From positions 434,001 to 498,000 of the forward strand of contig NZ_CP022352.1 in assembly GCF_002216685.1 (NCBI RefSeq): 64,000 nucleotides of DNA. Reading direction: 5' to 3'. Of this stretch, positions 1-9,735 are shown one piece after another (within the stretch, counting starts at the first letter, position 1; every line of letters begins with the position of its first letter). A model generated the notes under the pieces. That model made no database searches. It worked only from the letters and a program-made list of their open reading frames with translations, and had not been told where the DNA came from. The stretch is from Vibrio tarriae (GTDB lineage Bacteria; Pseudomonadota; Gammaproteobacteria; Enterobacterales; Vibrionaceae). Made by a program: the position numbers and the translations under genes.

Positions 1-1
1 A

Positions 2-1012
2 TTAAGCTGGTTTTTGGCAGGCATTATTGTGAAACCGCTGCGTCAGCTTCAGCAGACGGTTCGTGAAGTCGCAAAAGGCAATTTGCTGGTTGAAGTCCAA
101 GAAGAAGGTAATAACGAAATCACCCTTCTGGCACGTGATGTCAATGCTACCGTTACTCAACTGCGCCAAACCGTAGCATGCCTAGTGCGCATCAGTACCG
201 ATGTCGCTTCCGCTTCGACCGAATTAGCGACCGTAATGACCCAATCCAGTGTCAACTCCGATCAAGAGAAGCAGGAAGTGGAACTTGTGGCATCGGCGGT
301 CAACCAGCTGCAAAGCACCGCGCAGAGTGTGACTGACCATGCACACAGTGCGGATGGCGCAGCACAACAAGCCAACCAACTGGCATCTCAAAGCTTACGG
401 ATGTTTGAAGAGAGCCACCGCGCAACCGCGAAAATGGCTGATCAACTCACAGAAGCCGCACAAGTGGTCAATCAACTGAAGGAGCAGTCTGAACGCATTG
501 GTAATGTGACAGACGTAATCCGTAGTATTTCTGAGCAGACTAACCTTCTGGCACTGAATGCCGCGATTGAAGCGGCTCGCGCCGGAGAAAGCGGACGCGG
601 TTTTGCTGTAGTAGCCGATGAAGTACGTATGTTAGCCGCGCGCACACAGACCTCGACTCAAGAGATCCAAGCCATTATTGAAGAGCTGCAAAACCAATCC
701 AATACCGCTAACAGCAGTATGCACTCAAGCTTAAGCCTGCTTGAGCAAAACCAATCTTTAGCAGCCAAAGTCAGTGCATCTCTCACTGAAATCAATCATT
801 CGATCAGTGCCTTGGGGCAGATCAACGCGCAAGTGGCAACCGCTTCGGAAGAGCAAAGCCAAGTGACCAAAGACATCAACCGCAACCTCAGCAATATTTA
901 TGAACTGGTTAGCCAAAATGTGACCGGCATTACTCAATCAGCAGCAGCAAGCCATGAGCTGTCCAATCTTGCTGAGCAGCAACACCAGCAGCTCCAGTAT
1001 TTCCGAGTGTAA
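2..1012 (+). CDS. Methyl-accepting chemotaxis protein, 5'-truncated by the window edge
   Basis: This is the C-terminal part of a chemoreceptor that signals to CheA/CheW. The frame is open to the left edge, and the first residues ([13 protein letters not shown]) are the end of a transmembrane helix running into a HAMP domain (about the first 50 residues), so the real start lies outside the window. The rest is the coiled-coil signalling domain. The hairpin tip is clear ([18 protein letters not shown], then [12 protein letters not shown]). There is no C-terminal NWETF-type CheR pentapeptide; the protein ends QLQYFRV. A terminator follows, shared with the convergent operon. Ligand specificity cannot be judged because the sensor domain is missing here. 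Confidence 0.95.
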   Translation, partial: LSWFLAGIIVKPLRQLQQTVREVAKGNLLVEVQEEGNNEITLLARDVNATVTQLRQTVACLVRISTDVASASTELATVMTQSSVNSDQEKQEVELVASAVNQLQSTAQSVTDHAHSADGAAQQANQLASQSLRMFEESHRATAKMADQLTEAAQVVNQLKEQSERIGNVTDVIRSISEQTNLLALNAAIEAARAGESGRGFAVVADEVRMLAARTQTSTQEIQAIIEELQNQSNTANSSMHSSLSLLEQNQSLAAKVSASLTEINHSISALGQINAQVATASEEQSQVTKDINRNLSNIYELVSQNVTGITQSAAASHELSNLAEQQHQQLQYFRV

Positions 1013-1035
1013 ACGAGTCGACGTTCTTGATGACA

Positions 1036-1072
1036 TAAAAAAGGTCTGGATAAACCAGACCTTTGTCTTTTT
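1036..1072. terminator. Bidirectional rho-independent terminator
   Basis: The stem AGGTCTGG/CCAGACCT is flanked by A-rich sequence on the left and T-rich sequence on the right. It can end both the chemoreceptor transcript (plus) and the five-gene DUF1566/hutR run (minus). Confidence 0.85.
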
Positions 1073-1142
1073 CGTGCCACTTACTTTTAGAGCTAACACC
1101 ACCGCCCTTCAAGCAAGATGGGGATAGCAGAAATAAGCATGC

Positions 1143-1706
1143 CTATTGCTCATCCGCCACAAGGAGCAACCCCATCTCATGGGCGTGAATCGAGTACGCA
1201 TAAATCTCGCCGTTAATCGCATCCCACGTCCAAGCTTCTTCACGCTCAATACGCGTGGTATTACTCCATAAATAAGCGGCATAGTTGCCCACCTCGGTCA
1301 CTAAGCCAGAGGCAAACGCCGTCTCATTCGCCGCTGGCGCAAAGCAGGCTTGTTCGGTCAAACTGCTCAGCTCTTTGATGTTTGGCATGCGCCACTGTTT
1401 AACACCCGCAAACTGGTGTAAACGGTGACGGCTACCCGGGTGATTGATCGCTTGCACTTCTTGGAGTGCCGCTTGCCAGCGCAGAGGTTGCGCCTGTCCT
1501 GTACAACGTCCTTGCTCAGCATTCCACTCCTTACCAAAGGTGCAGCGCATCCACGTTAACCCTGTGTGCAGGTCTTTTACTGTTCCTTGGGTGCTGTAAA
1601 CATAACGTAAGTTGGGTGCGGTGCGCACAATATCACTCGCACACTCTTGCGCCATTACCGGTAAGCTCAACGCCAACAGAGTAGCCATAGTCGAGAGGGT
1701 TTTCAT
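1143..1706 (-). CDS. Secreted DUF1566 (Lcl C-terminal domain) protein
   Basis: A 187-residue exported protein. Residues 1-19 form a signal peptide ending PVMAQ. The body is one DUF1566 domain, recognisable from the GLTWMRC segment near residue 48, the W-R-M-P-N-I-K-E-L segment near 106 and the later LWSNT segment. DUF1566 is found in surface and secreted proteins of Vibrio and Legionella (Lcl, a collagen-like adhesin); its function is unproven. Several cysteines suggest disulfides. The start codon overlaps the stop of the upstream DUF1566 lipoprotein gene (ATGA), so translation is probably coupled. Last gene of the ptrB-hutR run. Confidence 0.8.
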   Translation of the reverse strand: MKTLSTMATLLALSLPVMAQECASDIVRTAPNLRYVYSTQGTVKDLHTGLTWMRCTFGKEWNAEQGRCTGQAQPLRWQAALQEVQAINHPGSRHRLHQFAGVKQWRMPNIKELSSLTEQACFAPAANETAFASGLVTEVGNYAAYLWSNTTRIEREEAWTWDAINGEIYAYSIHAHEMGLLLVADEQ

Positions 1707-3145
1707 TCTTGATTCTCCACTGGGTTGGCAACCATACGCACTGGAAGCAGCAAGGAGCTACCCGAATCCGCTTCTTTATTCTGGTCATAGATTTCGATCA
1801 CGCTGACTTCACCCTTAGCTAAGCCTAAGTGACTAATAAATCTGTAGGAGTGGGAGCCATTAGCCATTAATAACGAATAATTCATATAACTCACGGCAGA
1901 AGTCCAAGTATGTCCAGAGTAATCTTCGTTCTGGCTTTGCTGCGGAAAATAGCTCACGCTCAATGCCTGCGCCTCTTCGCCCGTCTCGCCAAAATCAAAC
2001 AGGTTGAACAACTCTAGGCTGGTTGGTAATCGCCAATGACGGATCCCACAACGCGCAGTTTGGTTTAGATGTGTAATGTATTGCGCCGTCGTACAGACTT
2101 CATCACCAGCACTATTGCAGGTGGCTTCTTCCACATCCTCAGCATAAGGACTAAAACGCCCAGGGATCTCAAGGGCAAACAGGCGTTCTTTGTGATTAAG
2201 CGAGGTCGTATCTGCACTTTTCACTTCCCACACCAATCCGGTTACTTCATCGCGTACACAAGACCATTCACTTGCGCTGTCGCTCAGTGGGTTGCCCGCT
2301 GCATCGAGTTTGCGCATCGTGAAGGCTGACTTGCCCGATAGAGCATCACGACCATACTCGGCATCCTGCTCTGGATAATCACTGTTGGGGATATAACCGA
2401 CGATCCCCCCTTCTTCATAAAAAGTGACCAGCCCAGTATCGTTTAGTGGCACTTGGCGAGGAACGCGTTTCGCCAACTGTGTCACGTACTCCGTAAGCTG
2501 CGCCTCATCCAAAGCATTGTGCACTATGCCGGGATGTTCATCACCAAAGGTTTGCGCTAAAGCGGCTAGCACTTGCGTGCGCTGCTCAGTGGCGATGAGT
2601 GGCAAAATCTCCAGCATATTGGCTTCAAGCTGGGCTAACGAATTTTGCGTAAACAGCGCCTGCAGATCTCGAGGGGCGGAGATGCCACGTTGTTCAAGCT
2701 GCGCGAGAAAGAGTTTAATTGCGTCGGCTTCCGTGTAACCAGCCACCATTAACGCCGCAAACAGGGTGCTCACACCGTTGATGAGTCGATCCCCCGCTCG
2801 GTTTAACCCCGGAGCGGCAAGCACAATATTGGCTGAATCATTGTCTGCCGAGCGCGCAGCACTGGCACGGCTCACTTCAGCCAAAATAGGCAATGAATAG
2901 AGTGATTTATCCAAGCTTCTTAGCGTAAAACGACCATTGCTGTCCGCTTGGATGGTGAGTTCGCCGCTATCACAAGTAAAGTTTTGGTTACGGTCTAAGC
3001 AGATTTTGCTGTTCAGTGCGACGTTTTGCGCGCTCAACGAGCCCGATAAAACGTATTCAGGCAGACTCGTCTCCTGCGCAGCATCTTCACCACCACAACC
3101 AGCCATCAGTAGCGCCATACTGATCAAAGAGTAGTGAAATTTCAT
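1703..3145 (-). CDS. DUF1566-domain lipoprotein
   Basis: A 480-residue predicted lipoprotein with lipobox LMAGC (Cys17). After the anchor, residues about 30-75 (YVLSGSLSAQNVALNSKICLD, then NGRFTLRSL) look like a carboxypeptidase-regulatory-like beta-sandwich. A helical region follows. From about residue 290 to the end is a DUF1566 domain (VTGLVWEVK, then WRLPTSLELFNLF, then HTWTSAVSY). Its ATG overlaps the stop of the metalloprotease gene and its stop overlaps the next DUF1566 gene, so all three are translationally coupled. It probably sits on the cell surface or outer-membrane inner leaflet; no substrate can be named. Confidence 0.8.
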   Translation of the reverse strand: MKFHYSLISMALLMAGCGGEDAAQETSLPEYVLSGSLSAQNVALNSKICLDRNQNFTCDSGELTIQADSNGRFTLRSLDKSLYSLPILAEVSRASAARSADNDSANIVLAAPGLNRAGDRLINGVSTLFAALMVAGYTEADAIKLFLAQLEQRGISAPRDLQALFTQNSLAQLEANMLEILPLIATEQRTQVLAALAQTFGDEHPGIVHNALDEAQLTEYVTQLAKRVPRQVPLNDTGLVTFYEEGGIVGYIPNSDYPEQDAEYGRDALSGKSAFTMRKLDAAGNPLSDSASEWSCVRDEVTGLVWEVKSADTTSLNHKERLFALEIPGRFSPYAEDVEEATCNSAGDEVCTTAQYITHLNQTARCGIRHWRLPTSLELFNLFDFGETGEEAQALSVSYFPQQSQNEDYSGHTWTSAVSYMNYSLLMANGSHSYRFISHLGLAKGEVSVIEIYDQNKEADSGSSLLLPVRMVANPVENQE

Positions 3146-5448
3146 GATTGAGTCCCCTTGTTAGCCCAACGACGACGAGAGAAAGCACCCAGCAGAAGCA
3201 GCAAGCCTAAAGTGAGAGAACCACTGCCCGCCGCGACGTCTTCTTCACTATTGGTCGTGCTTGTTTGATCTTTGACTTCTTTATCACAGGTGTAGTGGGT
3301 CACTTCACCGACTCCCCATAAATGTAAAGTACCCACATTGCCCACGACATTATCGAGGATCTCCAAGCGCCAATTACCATCTAAGCGTTCACCGCGTAAC
3401 ACGTGTAGTGCCTTTTGGTGAGCCAATACCCAGTAGTCATCTAACTGAGCAACCGGCGTGGTTTGGTTGTTGAGGATCTCGACTCGGGTGCCTTGCGGTG
3501 AAATCAAGGTGATACGCAAATCCTGTATATTGCTGTGGCTGAGTTTCAAACTCAGCGCAAAATCATCGTCAACGGTGCGCTCTTCTCCAGTAACAAAGAA
3601 GTTGTAACTTTTGAAACCCGAAGCAAGTTGACCATCACTGCCCAACTGCGCATCACGCAAGGTTGAGTTCAAGGTCGTAAAGGTTTGTGTCATCTTAGGA
3701 AGACCAAACACAACGGGTAACTCCGCCTGCCAAGTTTGCTGTCCTAAAAAGTCTGCATACTGGTAATTAAGGTCAACCTTAACCGAGGTCGCGACACCAC
3801 ATTGGTAATCGGTTGGTGCAGGCAATCGCCACACCACATTAGCCAGATTGTCTTGGCTAAAAGTATGAGTTTGTCCAGCAATCACCACCGTGGCTTGCGT
3901 CGTTGCCGAGCGCTCTATCGCGTTGACGTAAAGGTTTTGAGTTGCGAGCGGATCAAGGTACTTTTTAGCGAATGCCGCTTGGAACGGCGCTTGCAGTAAA
4001 CCGTGATGCTGCAAATTGCGCTGTAAGATCTGCTTATAGTCTTTATCTGGATACAGTGCGTTGGCCACATACAGCATGTTTTGTGCAAGGTCGTGCATCA
4101 ATACCCCACGCCCTACGCCAAACATGGACTCCAACACTACAGTATTGAACTCATCAAAGGCGCTTACCCCATATTGCTCAACCGCCTGCTTCAAGCTTTG
4201 AAACAAAGGGGTCGACCAGAGTTCATCACCTAAATGACCCGCTTCACGCTCATGGGCACGATACCCCCCCGCTGAGTAATAACGCGCCGCGAGGTTAGCC
4301 AAACTGCGGGTGGAAATTGTGGTTCCAAAATAACCATCCCAGTTGAACAGGGTATCAATTTCAAACGCTTTGCCTTGTTCATACTGGTTACGGTAGCTGT
4401 GCGATCCCGCCCAATAGTCGCCAAAACCTTCGCCTAATGCGCCAGTATGACCGTATGCCCAGTCCGGCACCATGTGGTAGTGGATGGCATGGCCAAGTTC
4501 ATGCCAGATGATGTCGGCATCCAGCGCATCGGGAGAGACGCCTTCGCCAAATAAGATGGTATTGGGGCCCAAATAATATGAGGAGTTGTTGGTTGGGAGT
4601 GCTGCAGCATCAAACAACACCGGCTCAGTGCCTGAGCCATCAGCTTTATCAAACAGGTGATAGCCGAGCGAATTCAAATAACGCAGCGAATTATCCAGAT
4701 GTACAAACGCCATCATCTGCTTAAAACCGCTATCCCCCAGTTTTGTAGCTTGCAACTCGGCGAGTGAACTCCAGCTCGTTATTGCGCTATCAACCGGTGA
4801 AAGGCTAATACCGCTATTAATGTAGTTATTACTGTCTGCTTCTTTTCTTAAGATGGCTTGCGCATCCACCATCTGCACTCTTGTGTTAGCAAGATAGTAT
4901 TTCCCACCCGATGCCAGCAATTCCACATTCGCTTTAACGTATTGTGGCGGGTTTGAGTAGCCATCCATCGACGTCCAAGGCGTAGCAGGGGCTGCCAGAC
5001 CGTCCATCGTGCGCAAATCGGGATCAAAAATTGGCAGTTCAACATTCAACGTAACCCCAGTGTTCAGTTCTGGCACACGCAAAGCATTAAGACGTTGTGG
5101 CGCGACAAGCTCAGCCGCGATGCTCGGAACACCATTGACCAGCACGGTATTATTCAGGCTTTTAAACACTCGGGTGACATTACCCTGCTTATCGGTGGAG
5201 ATAACCACCGTTTTTTGTGCCTGCACTTCCCCATTTTGGGTCAAGTCAAAATTGTAATGGGTACCAAGCAGGCTGGTTTTGCGATAACGCAGTGCTGGCT
5301 GGCCCACTTGTGGATAGTACTTTTCGACAAACGCTAGTGCCTGCGCCTCGTTCAGCACTTTATCGCTGGTGGCCGGATAATCCCACTGCGCCGCTGAGGC
5401 TAAGGGGGCCAATAGACTGGCTATAATTAAGGTCAACGTTGATTTCAT
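3142..5448 (-). CDS. Zinc metalloprotease (M36/thermolysin-like) with P-domain and GlyGly-CTERM sorting signal
   Basis: A 768-residue secreted protease. Signal peptide 1-19. A prodomain-like segment (about 25-105) precedes the gluzincin catalytic core: HELGH at 316-320 gives the two zinc His and the general-base Glu, and ALGEGFGDYW (Glu340) gives the third ligand. A proprotein-convertase P-type beta-sandwich lies at about 585-705 (SHSNIQDLRITLISPQG, then GNWRLEILDN). The C-terminus (about 737-768) is Gly/Ser-rich, then a Leu-rich helix, then RRRW. That is a GlyGly-CTERM tail, the signal processed by rhombosortase in T2SS-proficient Vibrio. The gene lies 9 bp after hutR on the same strand, so it is probably in the iron-regulated heme operon. 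Confidence 0.85.
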   Translation of the reverse strand: MKSTLTLIIASLLAPLASAAQWDYPATSDKVLNEAQALAFVEKYYPQVGQPALRYRKTSLLGTHYNFDLTQNGEVQAQKTVVISTDKQGNVTRVFKSLNNTVLVNGVPSIAAELVAPQRLNALRVPELNTGVTLNVELPIFDPDLRTMDGLAAPATPWTSMDGYSNPPQYVKANVELLASGGKYYLANTRVQMVDAQAILRKEADSNNYINSGISLSPVDSAITSWSSLAELQATKLGDSGFKQMMAFVHLDNSLRYLNSLGYHLFDKADGSGTEPVLFDAAALPTNNSSYYLGPNTILFGEGVSPDALDADIIWHELGHAIHYHMVPDWAYGHTGALGEGFGDYWAGSHSYRNQYEQGKAFEIDTLFNWDGYFGTTISTRSLANLAARYYSAGGYRAHEREAGHLGDELWSTPLFQSLKQAVEQYGVSAFDEFNTVVLESMFGVGRGVLMHDLAQNMLYVANALYPDKDYKQILQRNLQHHGLLQAPFQAAFAKKYLDPLATQNLYVNAIERSATTQATVVIAGQTHTFSQDNLANVVWRLPAPTDYQCGVATSVKVDLNYQYADFLGQQTWQAELPVVFGLPKMTQTFTTLNSTLRDAQLGSDGQLASGFKSYNFFVTGEERTVDDDFALSLKLSHSNIQDLRITLISPQGTRVEILNNQTTPVAQLDDYWVLAHQKALHVLRGERLDGNWRLEILDNVVGNVGTLHLWGVGEVTHYTCDKEVKDQTSTTNSEEDVAAGSGSLTLGLLLLLGAFSRRRWANKGTQS

Positions 5449-5457
5449 CTTAAGCTC

Positions 5458-7599
5458 CTAGAACACATACTTAGCGTGCACGGTGAAATAGCGTCCCGGC
5501 TCAGTGGAATAACGCGTGTCACTTGGCGTCACACCAGCGACATCTTGATAGCGCGTGTATTCTCGATCGAGCAGGTTAACCACGTTGAAACTGGCACTCA
5601 GTTGTGCGTTCCATTGGTAGTTGAGGCCGATGTCCCAACTCACCCAACCTGTGGTCGTGGCACATTCAGTTTCTTTGCCTTGCTCTGTGGTGCAAGTCGG
5701 CACTCGGCTCATGGCACTCGCCCAGTTCAGTCGGCTGTAAGCGTCCCATCGATCTCGTTGGTAGTTGAGCTGCACACTCCCTTCTAGTGGGGTTAAGGTG
5801 CGCACGTATTGGTTTTCACCATCTTTACCATCGACGTATCCGAGTTTATTTTCGACACTCCAACGATCATCTAGACGATGCACTAACGACATTTCAGCCC
5901 CGTAGGTTTTGACGCCAGCGATATTTTGGTACTGCTGGATAACTGATCCTGTCGTATCGTCATAATCAATTTGTTTGATATCGATAAAGTTATCGAAGAT
6001 GGAATAAAACACGGCTACATAGAGCTGAGTCTGACCATTGTCGTATTTGCTGCCCAACTCGAAACTGTCGCTGGTTTCAGCGCGTAACTTATTGTTGGGC
6101 TTGATGATAAATGGCGTTAGCGGGACGAAACTGTGATCGCTTGCGCCATACGCTTTGTCATAACTTGGCGCACGGAAGCCGTGGTTGTAGCTCAGATAAG
6201 TATTCCATTCTGGATGCCATTGATAAGAGATTGAGGCACTGGGTGACCACTCACTGCTCCCCATGGTCACCACTTTGTAGCCATGAATACGATCGGTATT
6301 TTTAGGGCTCAATTTTTGCGCATCAAAACGCAAACCCGCAGCCAGCGTCCAATCTCCTAAGAGGAGATTGTCTTGTCCGTAGACGCCAAAACGGTACTCA
6401 CGCGCAGGAGCAAACGGCTCATCGGCTTGTAAATCGTCACCTGAAGATTCCATCCGTCGAATCGATTTCGGACGCTGGTAATCATGACCATCAACGCTCA
6501 TACCGTAAGCAAACTGATGCAGCCACTCACCTTGTTGCCACTCTTTTTGCGCATTGAGCGTGGCTCCTAATGCCTCATCATTGAACCCTTCATCACGCAG
6601 TTCACGGCGATAGGAGAGGATGCCAGCGCCAGACCGATCATTCGCCATCAAACGGTTCGTCTGTGTGATGTTTTCTGTACTGCGCCAGTAGAGTTTGCCT
6701 TCCAGCGTATCCATCCAACTTAGATTAGCCGTGTAATCAGCACCAACGCTGGCCAGACGCGTTTGGCTGCGTTGATACTCGTAAAAGCTGACCAGATCCC
6801 ACTTGTCGTCTTTTTGAATAGAAGAGGTGCCTTCGCGACGCTTGGCATAATCATCAAAATACTCTAAGTGCGTTTTTAAACGCAGCGCATCGTTTAACCA
6901 GTAGTGGTGGGTGAAGCCAAGGTTGTAACCATCCACTTCGCGGTTATACAGATCTTGGTTGAAGTTACGCGTCTCTTCACCTTGCCAGTAGTCGATCGTG
7001 AGCAGCGTCTCGCCATCACCGCGACGCATGGCTAACGCGTGATTGCCTTGGTAGCGGTTGCTGATGCCTGAGTAGGTCAATGCGGCATCCACGTAATAAT
7101 CACGGTGATACAGATAATCTTCCGGCGCTTTACTTTCGATGATCACCACGCCACCAATCGCACCAGAACCGTATAGGGTTGAGCTTGCGCCTTTCACCAC
7201 TTGGATCTGTTTCACATTGCTCAGGTTAAATGTGTTACGACCATACTTATCGTTGATGTCTGCTGCACCATAACCATCCGCACTTTGAATACCATCACGG
7301 ACAATCGCTATCCGGTTGCCGGTCATGCCACGAATCGTAATATTTTGTGGGCGTCCCGCTCCGCCAGTCACGCTGACACCCGGCTCCTGATTCAATGCAT
7401 CGTACAACTCGGTCTTGCCTTGCTTTTCAAGGGTTTCCCCTTCAAGCACTGCCACTGACCCCGCCACTTCTGACAAAGGCTGCTCAATGCGATTGGCCGT
7501 CACCACCACTTCTTCGTAGTGGCTAGGCTCAGTTTCGGCATGAGCGAACCCGGCCGCGAGTACGCTAAGTACCGCAGCTGATACTGGAGAAAGCTTCAT
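5458..7599 (-). CDS. hutR: TonB-dependent heme receptor HutR
   Basis: A 713-residue outer-membrane receptor. Signal peptide 1-21, then a TonB box (EEVVVTANR, about 29-37), a plug domain to about 155 and a 22-strand-type barrel ending YFTVHAKYVF with the terminal Phe needed for BAM assembly. The FRAP-type motif of heme receptors is present (GFRAPSYDKAYG, about residue 475) followed by PNNKLRAETSDSFELG. Known biology: HutR is one of three V. cholerae heme receptors and lies next to ptrB. The start ATG overlaps the ptrB stop (TAATG), implying coupling. The Fur-box-like site upstream of ptrB would make it iron-repressed. Specificity for heme rather than another chelate rests on recognising the locus. 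Confidence 0.9.
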   Translation of the reverse strand: MKLSPVSAAVLSVLAAGFAHAETEPSHYEEVVVTANRIEQPLSEVAGSVAVLEGETLEKQGKTELYDALNQEPGVSVTGGAGRPQNITIRGMTGNRIAIVRDGIQSADGYGAADINDKYGRNTFNLSNVKQIQVVKGASSTLYGSGAIGGVVIIESKAPEDYLYHRDYYVDAALTYSGISNRYQGNHALAMRRGDGETLLTIDYWQGEETRNFNQDLYNREVDGYNLGFTHHYWLNDALRLKTHLEYFDDYAKRREGTSSIQKDDKWDLVSFYEYQRSQTRLASVGADYTANLSWMDTLEGKLYWRSTENITQTNRLMANDRSGAGILSYRRELRDEGFNDEALGATLNAQKEWQQGEWLHQFAYGMSVDGHDYQRPKSIRRMESSGDDLQADEPFAPAREYRFGVYGQDNLLLGDWTLAAGLRFDAQKLSPKNTDRIHGYKVVTMGSSEWSPSASISYQWHPEWNTYLSYNHGFRAPSYDKAYGASDHSFVPLTPFIIKPNNKLRAETSDSFELGSKYDNGQTQLYVAVFYSIFDNFIDIKQIDYDDTTGSVIQQYQNIAGVKTYGAEMSLVHRLDDRWSVENKLGYVDGKDGENQYVRTLTPLEGSVQLNYQRDRWDAYSRLNWASAMSRVPTCTTEQGKETECATTTGWVSWDIGLNYQWNAQLSASFNVVNLLDREYTRYQDVAGVTPSDTRYSTEPGRYFTVHAKYVF

Positions 7600-9596
7600 T
7601 ACTGCCCCGCTTTTCTGGTTTTATCTAAGGTGAGAAAGAAAGCATATTCACGCGCCTGCTTTTCGAGCGCTTGACGCCGATCACTGGAGTGACCCGCCTG
7701 AAAATCGGTTGATAAAAGGTAAGGTCCAGCCCCTTGTGAGACCTCACGCAAACGTGCCAAATAGTGAGCGCCTTCCCAATAGGGCACTCGATTGTCCCAC
7801 CAACCAACGTTAACCAACGTCGGAGGATAAGGGGCAGTACGTAGATTGCTGAGTGGATCATAAGCTTGCATCACTTGACGCTGCTCTGGCCGTTGAGGAT
7901 TACCCCATTCTTGATACTGTTGCACCGTCAAGGCTTGACTGGTATCACTCATACTGGCTAACACATCGACAAACGGCACTTGCAGCACAGCTCCCGCAAA
8001 TACGTTGGGCTGCTGATTGAGCGCCGCAGCAACCAAGGTGCCGCCGGCACTTCCGCCTATCGCATAAATGGCGCGCTCACCTTGCTGAAAATGGGTGAGA
8101 TATCGAGCAGCCGCGAGGAAATCATCAATGCCGTTTTGTTTATTGAGTCCAGCGCCAGCTTGATGCCAAGCCTCGCCAAGGTATCCACCACCACGAACAT
8201 GAGCGATCGCGTAAATCATGCCTCGATCAAGCAAGCTGACCATTTGTGGCATGAAATAGGGCTTCATCGTCACGCCATAAGCGCCATAGCCATACAGCAC
8301 CACACTGCTATTGGGGGTCAGCTTGTCAGAACGGTAGGCCAGTGTCACCGGAACTTGGATGGCACCTTGCGTCACCCATACCGTTTGGGTTTGATACTGT
8401 TTCGGGTCAAAGTCTGCATAGTGATCTTGGCTTAACCGTTGCCACTGTAGCTTCGCCACATCCAACTCATGCCAGCTAGCAGGCTCCGTCATTGACATGG
8501 CGCGTACACGTAGCCGATTGCTGGCGGCATCACCATTACGAGAGATCCACGCCACTTGACCTAAATCTCTTAGTTCAAAGTGAGTACGCACTTCGCCTTG
8601 GTCATCGAGAATCCAAACTTTCGGTGCTAAGGTTTGGTTCTCCACTAACACAATCCCAGCATTAAACAGATAAAAGTTGCTCAGTGAGCCGATCTCTTTA
8701 TGTGTGGTGACGCTTTGCCAGTCCTGTTTAGCGTGTAGCGGCTGACGATAGAGACGAAATGCCCCCTGATGGTTACTATTGATGTAAAGCGTTTCACCCA
8801 ATACATCGGCGTAGTATTCCAGCCCCGGTTCGATAGCGCGCAGCCATGGCATCAGCTCACCGGTTTGGGTATCCAAAAGGCGTTGCTGAGTCGAGCTTTC
8901 ATTATTTTGCTGTACCACGATATAGCGTGGATTGCTGGCAGAATAGAGCGAGAACAGCCACTCTGCCGAGCGCCACTCAGCGAGCGGTGTTGATTGACTA
9001 TTTTCCAGCTCAAAACGCTGCAGTTGGGTAGACCCATTGAGATCAGATAAGTAGTAGAGGCTTTTGCCATCGGCCGCCCAAGCAAAGTAAGTGCTCGCTG
9101 TTTCTGAAACGATCTGCTCGGTGCGATCGGCTAAACGCACGATCGTCAGCTTAAACTGCTCGTCACCCCGCGTATCTTCTGTCAACGCTACCCATTGGGT
9201 TGAGCGATCAAGTGACCAAGAAACCAATTGGTAATAATCAAACGGCTCTGCACGCGCGCTAAGATTCAGCAGCGGCTCAATTTGGCCTTGTGCACTGATT
9301 TTGACGATGTGTCGATAACCATTCCATTGAATGTCGTTGTACTGCTGCTTTGCGTAGATAAGCGCTGGGGGAGACGCTTTATGCTGAGCCATTTGCTGCC
9401 ATTCATTAGCCAACTCTTCCACCAAGGGCTTGGCAGGTGCAAACCAATGATCGGTTTTTCGGTTATGCTCAGCCAAAAACTGCTTCACCGCAGGTTCCGA
9501 ACGCGAGTCATCGCGTAACCATTGATAATCCGTCTCTGCGTAAGTAGAAAAAACCGACAGAGATGTCGTTAACAGCAATACATTGAGCAGTTTCAT
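7599..9596 (-). CDS. ptrB: Exported prolyl oligopeptidase family protease (S9A, PtrB-like)
   Basis: A 665-residue S9A serine peptidase (oligopeptidase B/prolyl oligopeptidase type) that cleaves short peptides. An N-terminal signal peptide (about 1-20, ending TYAETDY) sends it to the periplasm or beyond, unlike the cytoplasmic E. coli enzyme. Residues about 75-410 form the beta-propeller and about 430-665 the alpha/beta hydrolase. The catalytic triad is visible: Ser516 in GGSAGG, Asp601 in WWDNRVPY and His636 in QAGHSSD. First gene of the operon with hutR. No convincing ribosome-binding site precedes the ATG, but the signal peptide begins there, so the start is kept. Confidence 0.9.
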   Translation of the reverse strand: MKLLNVLLLTTSLSVFSTYAETDYQWLRDDSRSEPAVKQFLAEHNRKTDHWFAPAKPLVEELANEWQQMAQHKASPPALIYAKQQYNDIQWNGYRHIVKISAQGQIEPLLNLSARAEPFDYYQLVSWSLDRSTQWVALTEDTRGDEQFKLTIVRLADRTEQIVSETASTYFAWAADGKSLYYLSDLNGSTQLQRFELENSQSTPLAEWRSAEWLFSLYSASNPRYIVVQQNNESSTQQRLLDTQTGELMPWLRAIEPGLEYYADVLGETLYINSNHQGAFRLYRQPLHAKQDWQSVTTHKEIGSLSNFYLFNAGIVLVENQTLAPKVWILDDQGEVRTHFELRDLGQVAWISRNGDAASNRLRVRAMSMTEPASWHELDVAKLQWQRLSQDHYADFDPKQYQTQTVWVTQGAIQVPVTLAYRSDKLTPNSSVVLYGYGAYGVTMKPYFMPQMVSLLDRGMIYAIAHVRGGGYLGEAWHQAGAGLNKQNGIDDFLAAARYLTHFQQGERAIYAIGGSAGGTLVAAALNQQPNVFAGAVLQVPFVDVLASMSDTSQALTVQQYQEWGNPQRPEQRQVMQAYDPLSNLRTAPYPPTLVNVGWWDNRVPYWEGAHYLARLREVSQGAGPYLLSTDFQAGHSSDRRQALEKQAREYAFFLTLDKTRKAGQ

Positions 9597-9652
9597 CGAA
9601 AATGTGACAACTATAACAAATAAAAATCGGTCGCCACTCTAACACAAACGCA

Positions 9653-9674
9653 AACAATATCAATTATCATTTGT
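9653..9674 (-). promoter_or_regulatory. Candidate Fur box of the ptrB-hutR operon
   Basis: On the minus strand the A/T-rich sequence AAATGATAATTGATATTGT fits the 19-bp Fur consensus (GATAATGATAATCATTATC) at most positions. It lies 57-78 bp upstream of ptrB. Iron-repression of hutR through Fur is established in V. cholerae; this exact site is my reading. Confidence 0.65.
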
Positions 9675-9735
9675 ATTATTTTAGAGTAAAGATTCTATTT
9701 TTTTAGAAATGCACCACTAAACCACTTTACTGGGC

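Noticed and set aside
930..1112. 60-codon minus-strand frame over the chemoreceptor 3' end
   Set aside because: It crosses the terminator and is the antisense of conserved coding sequence.
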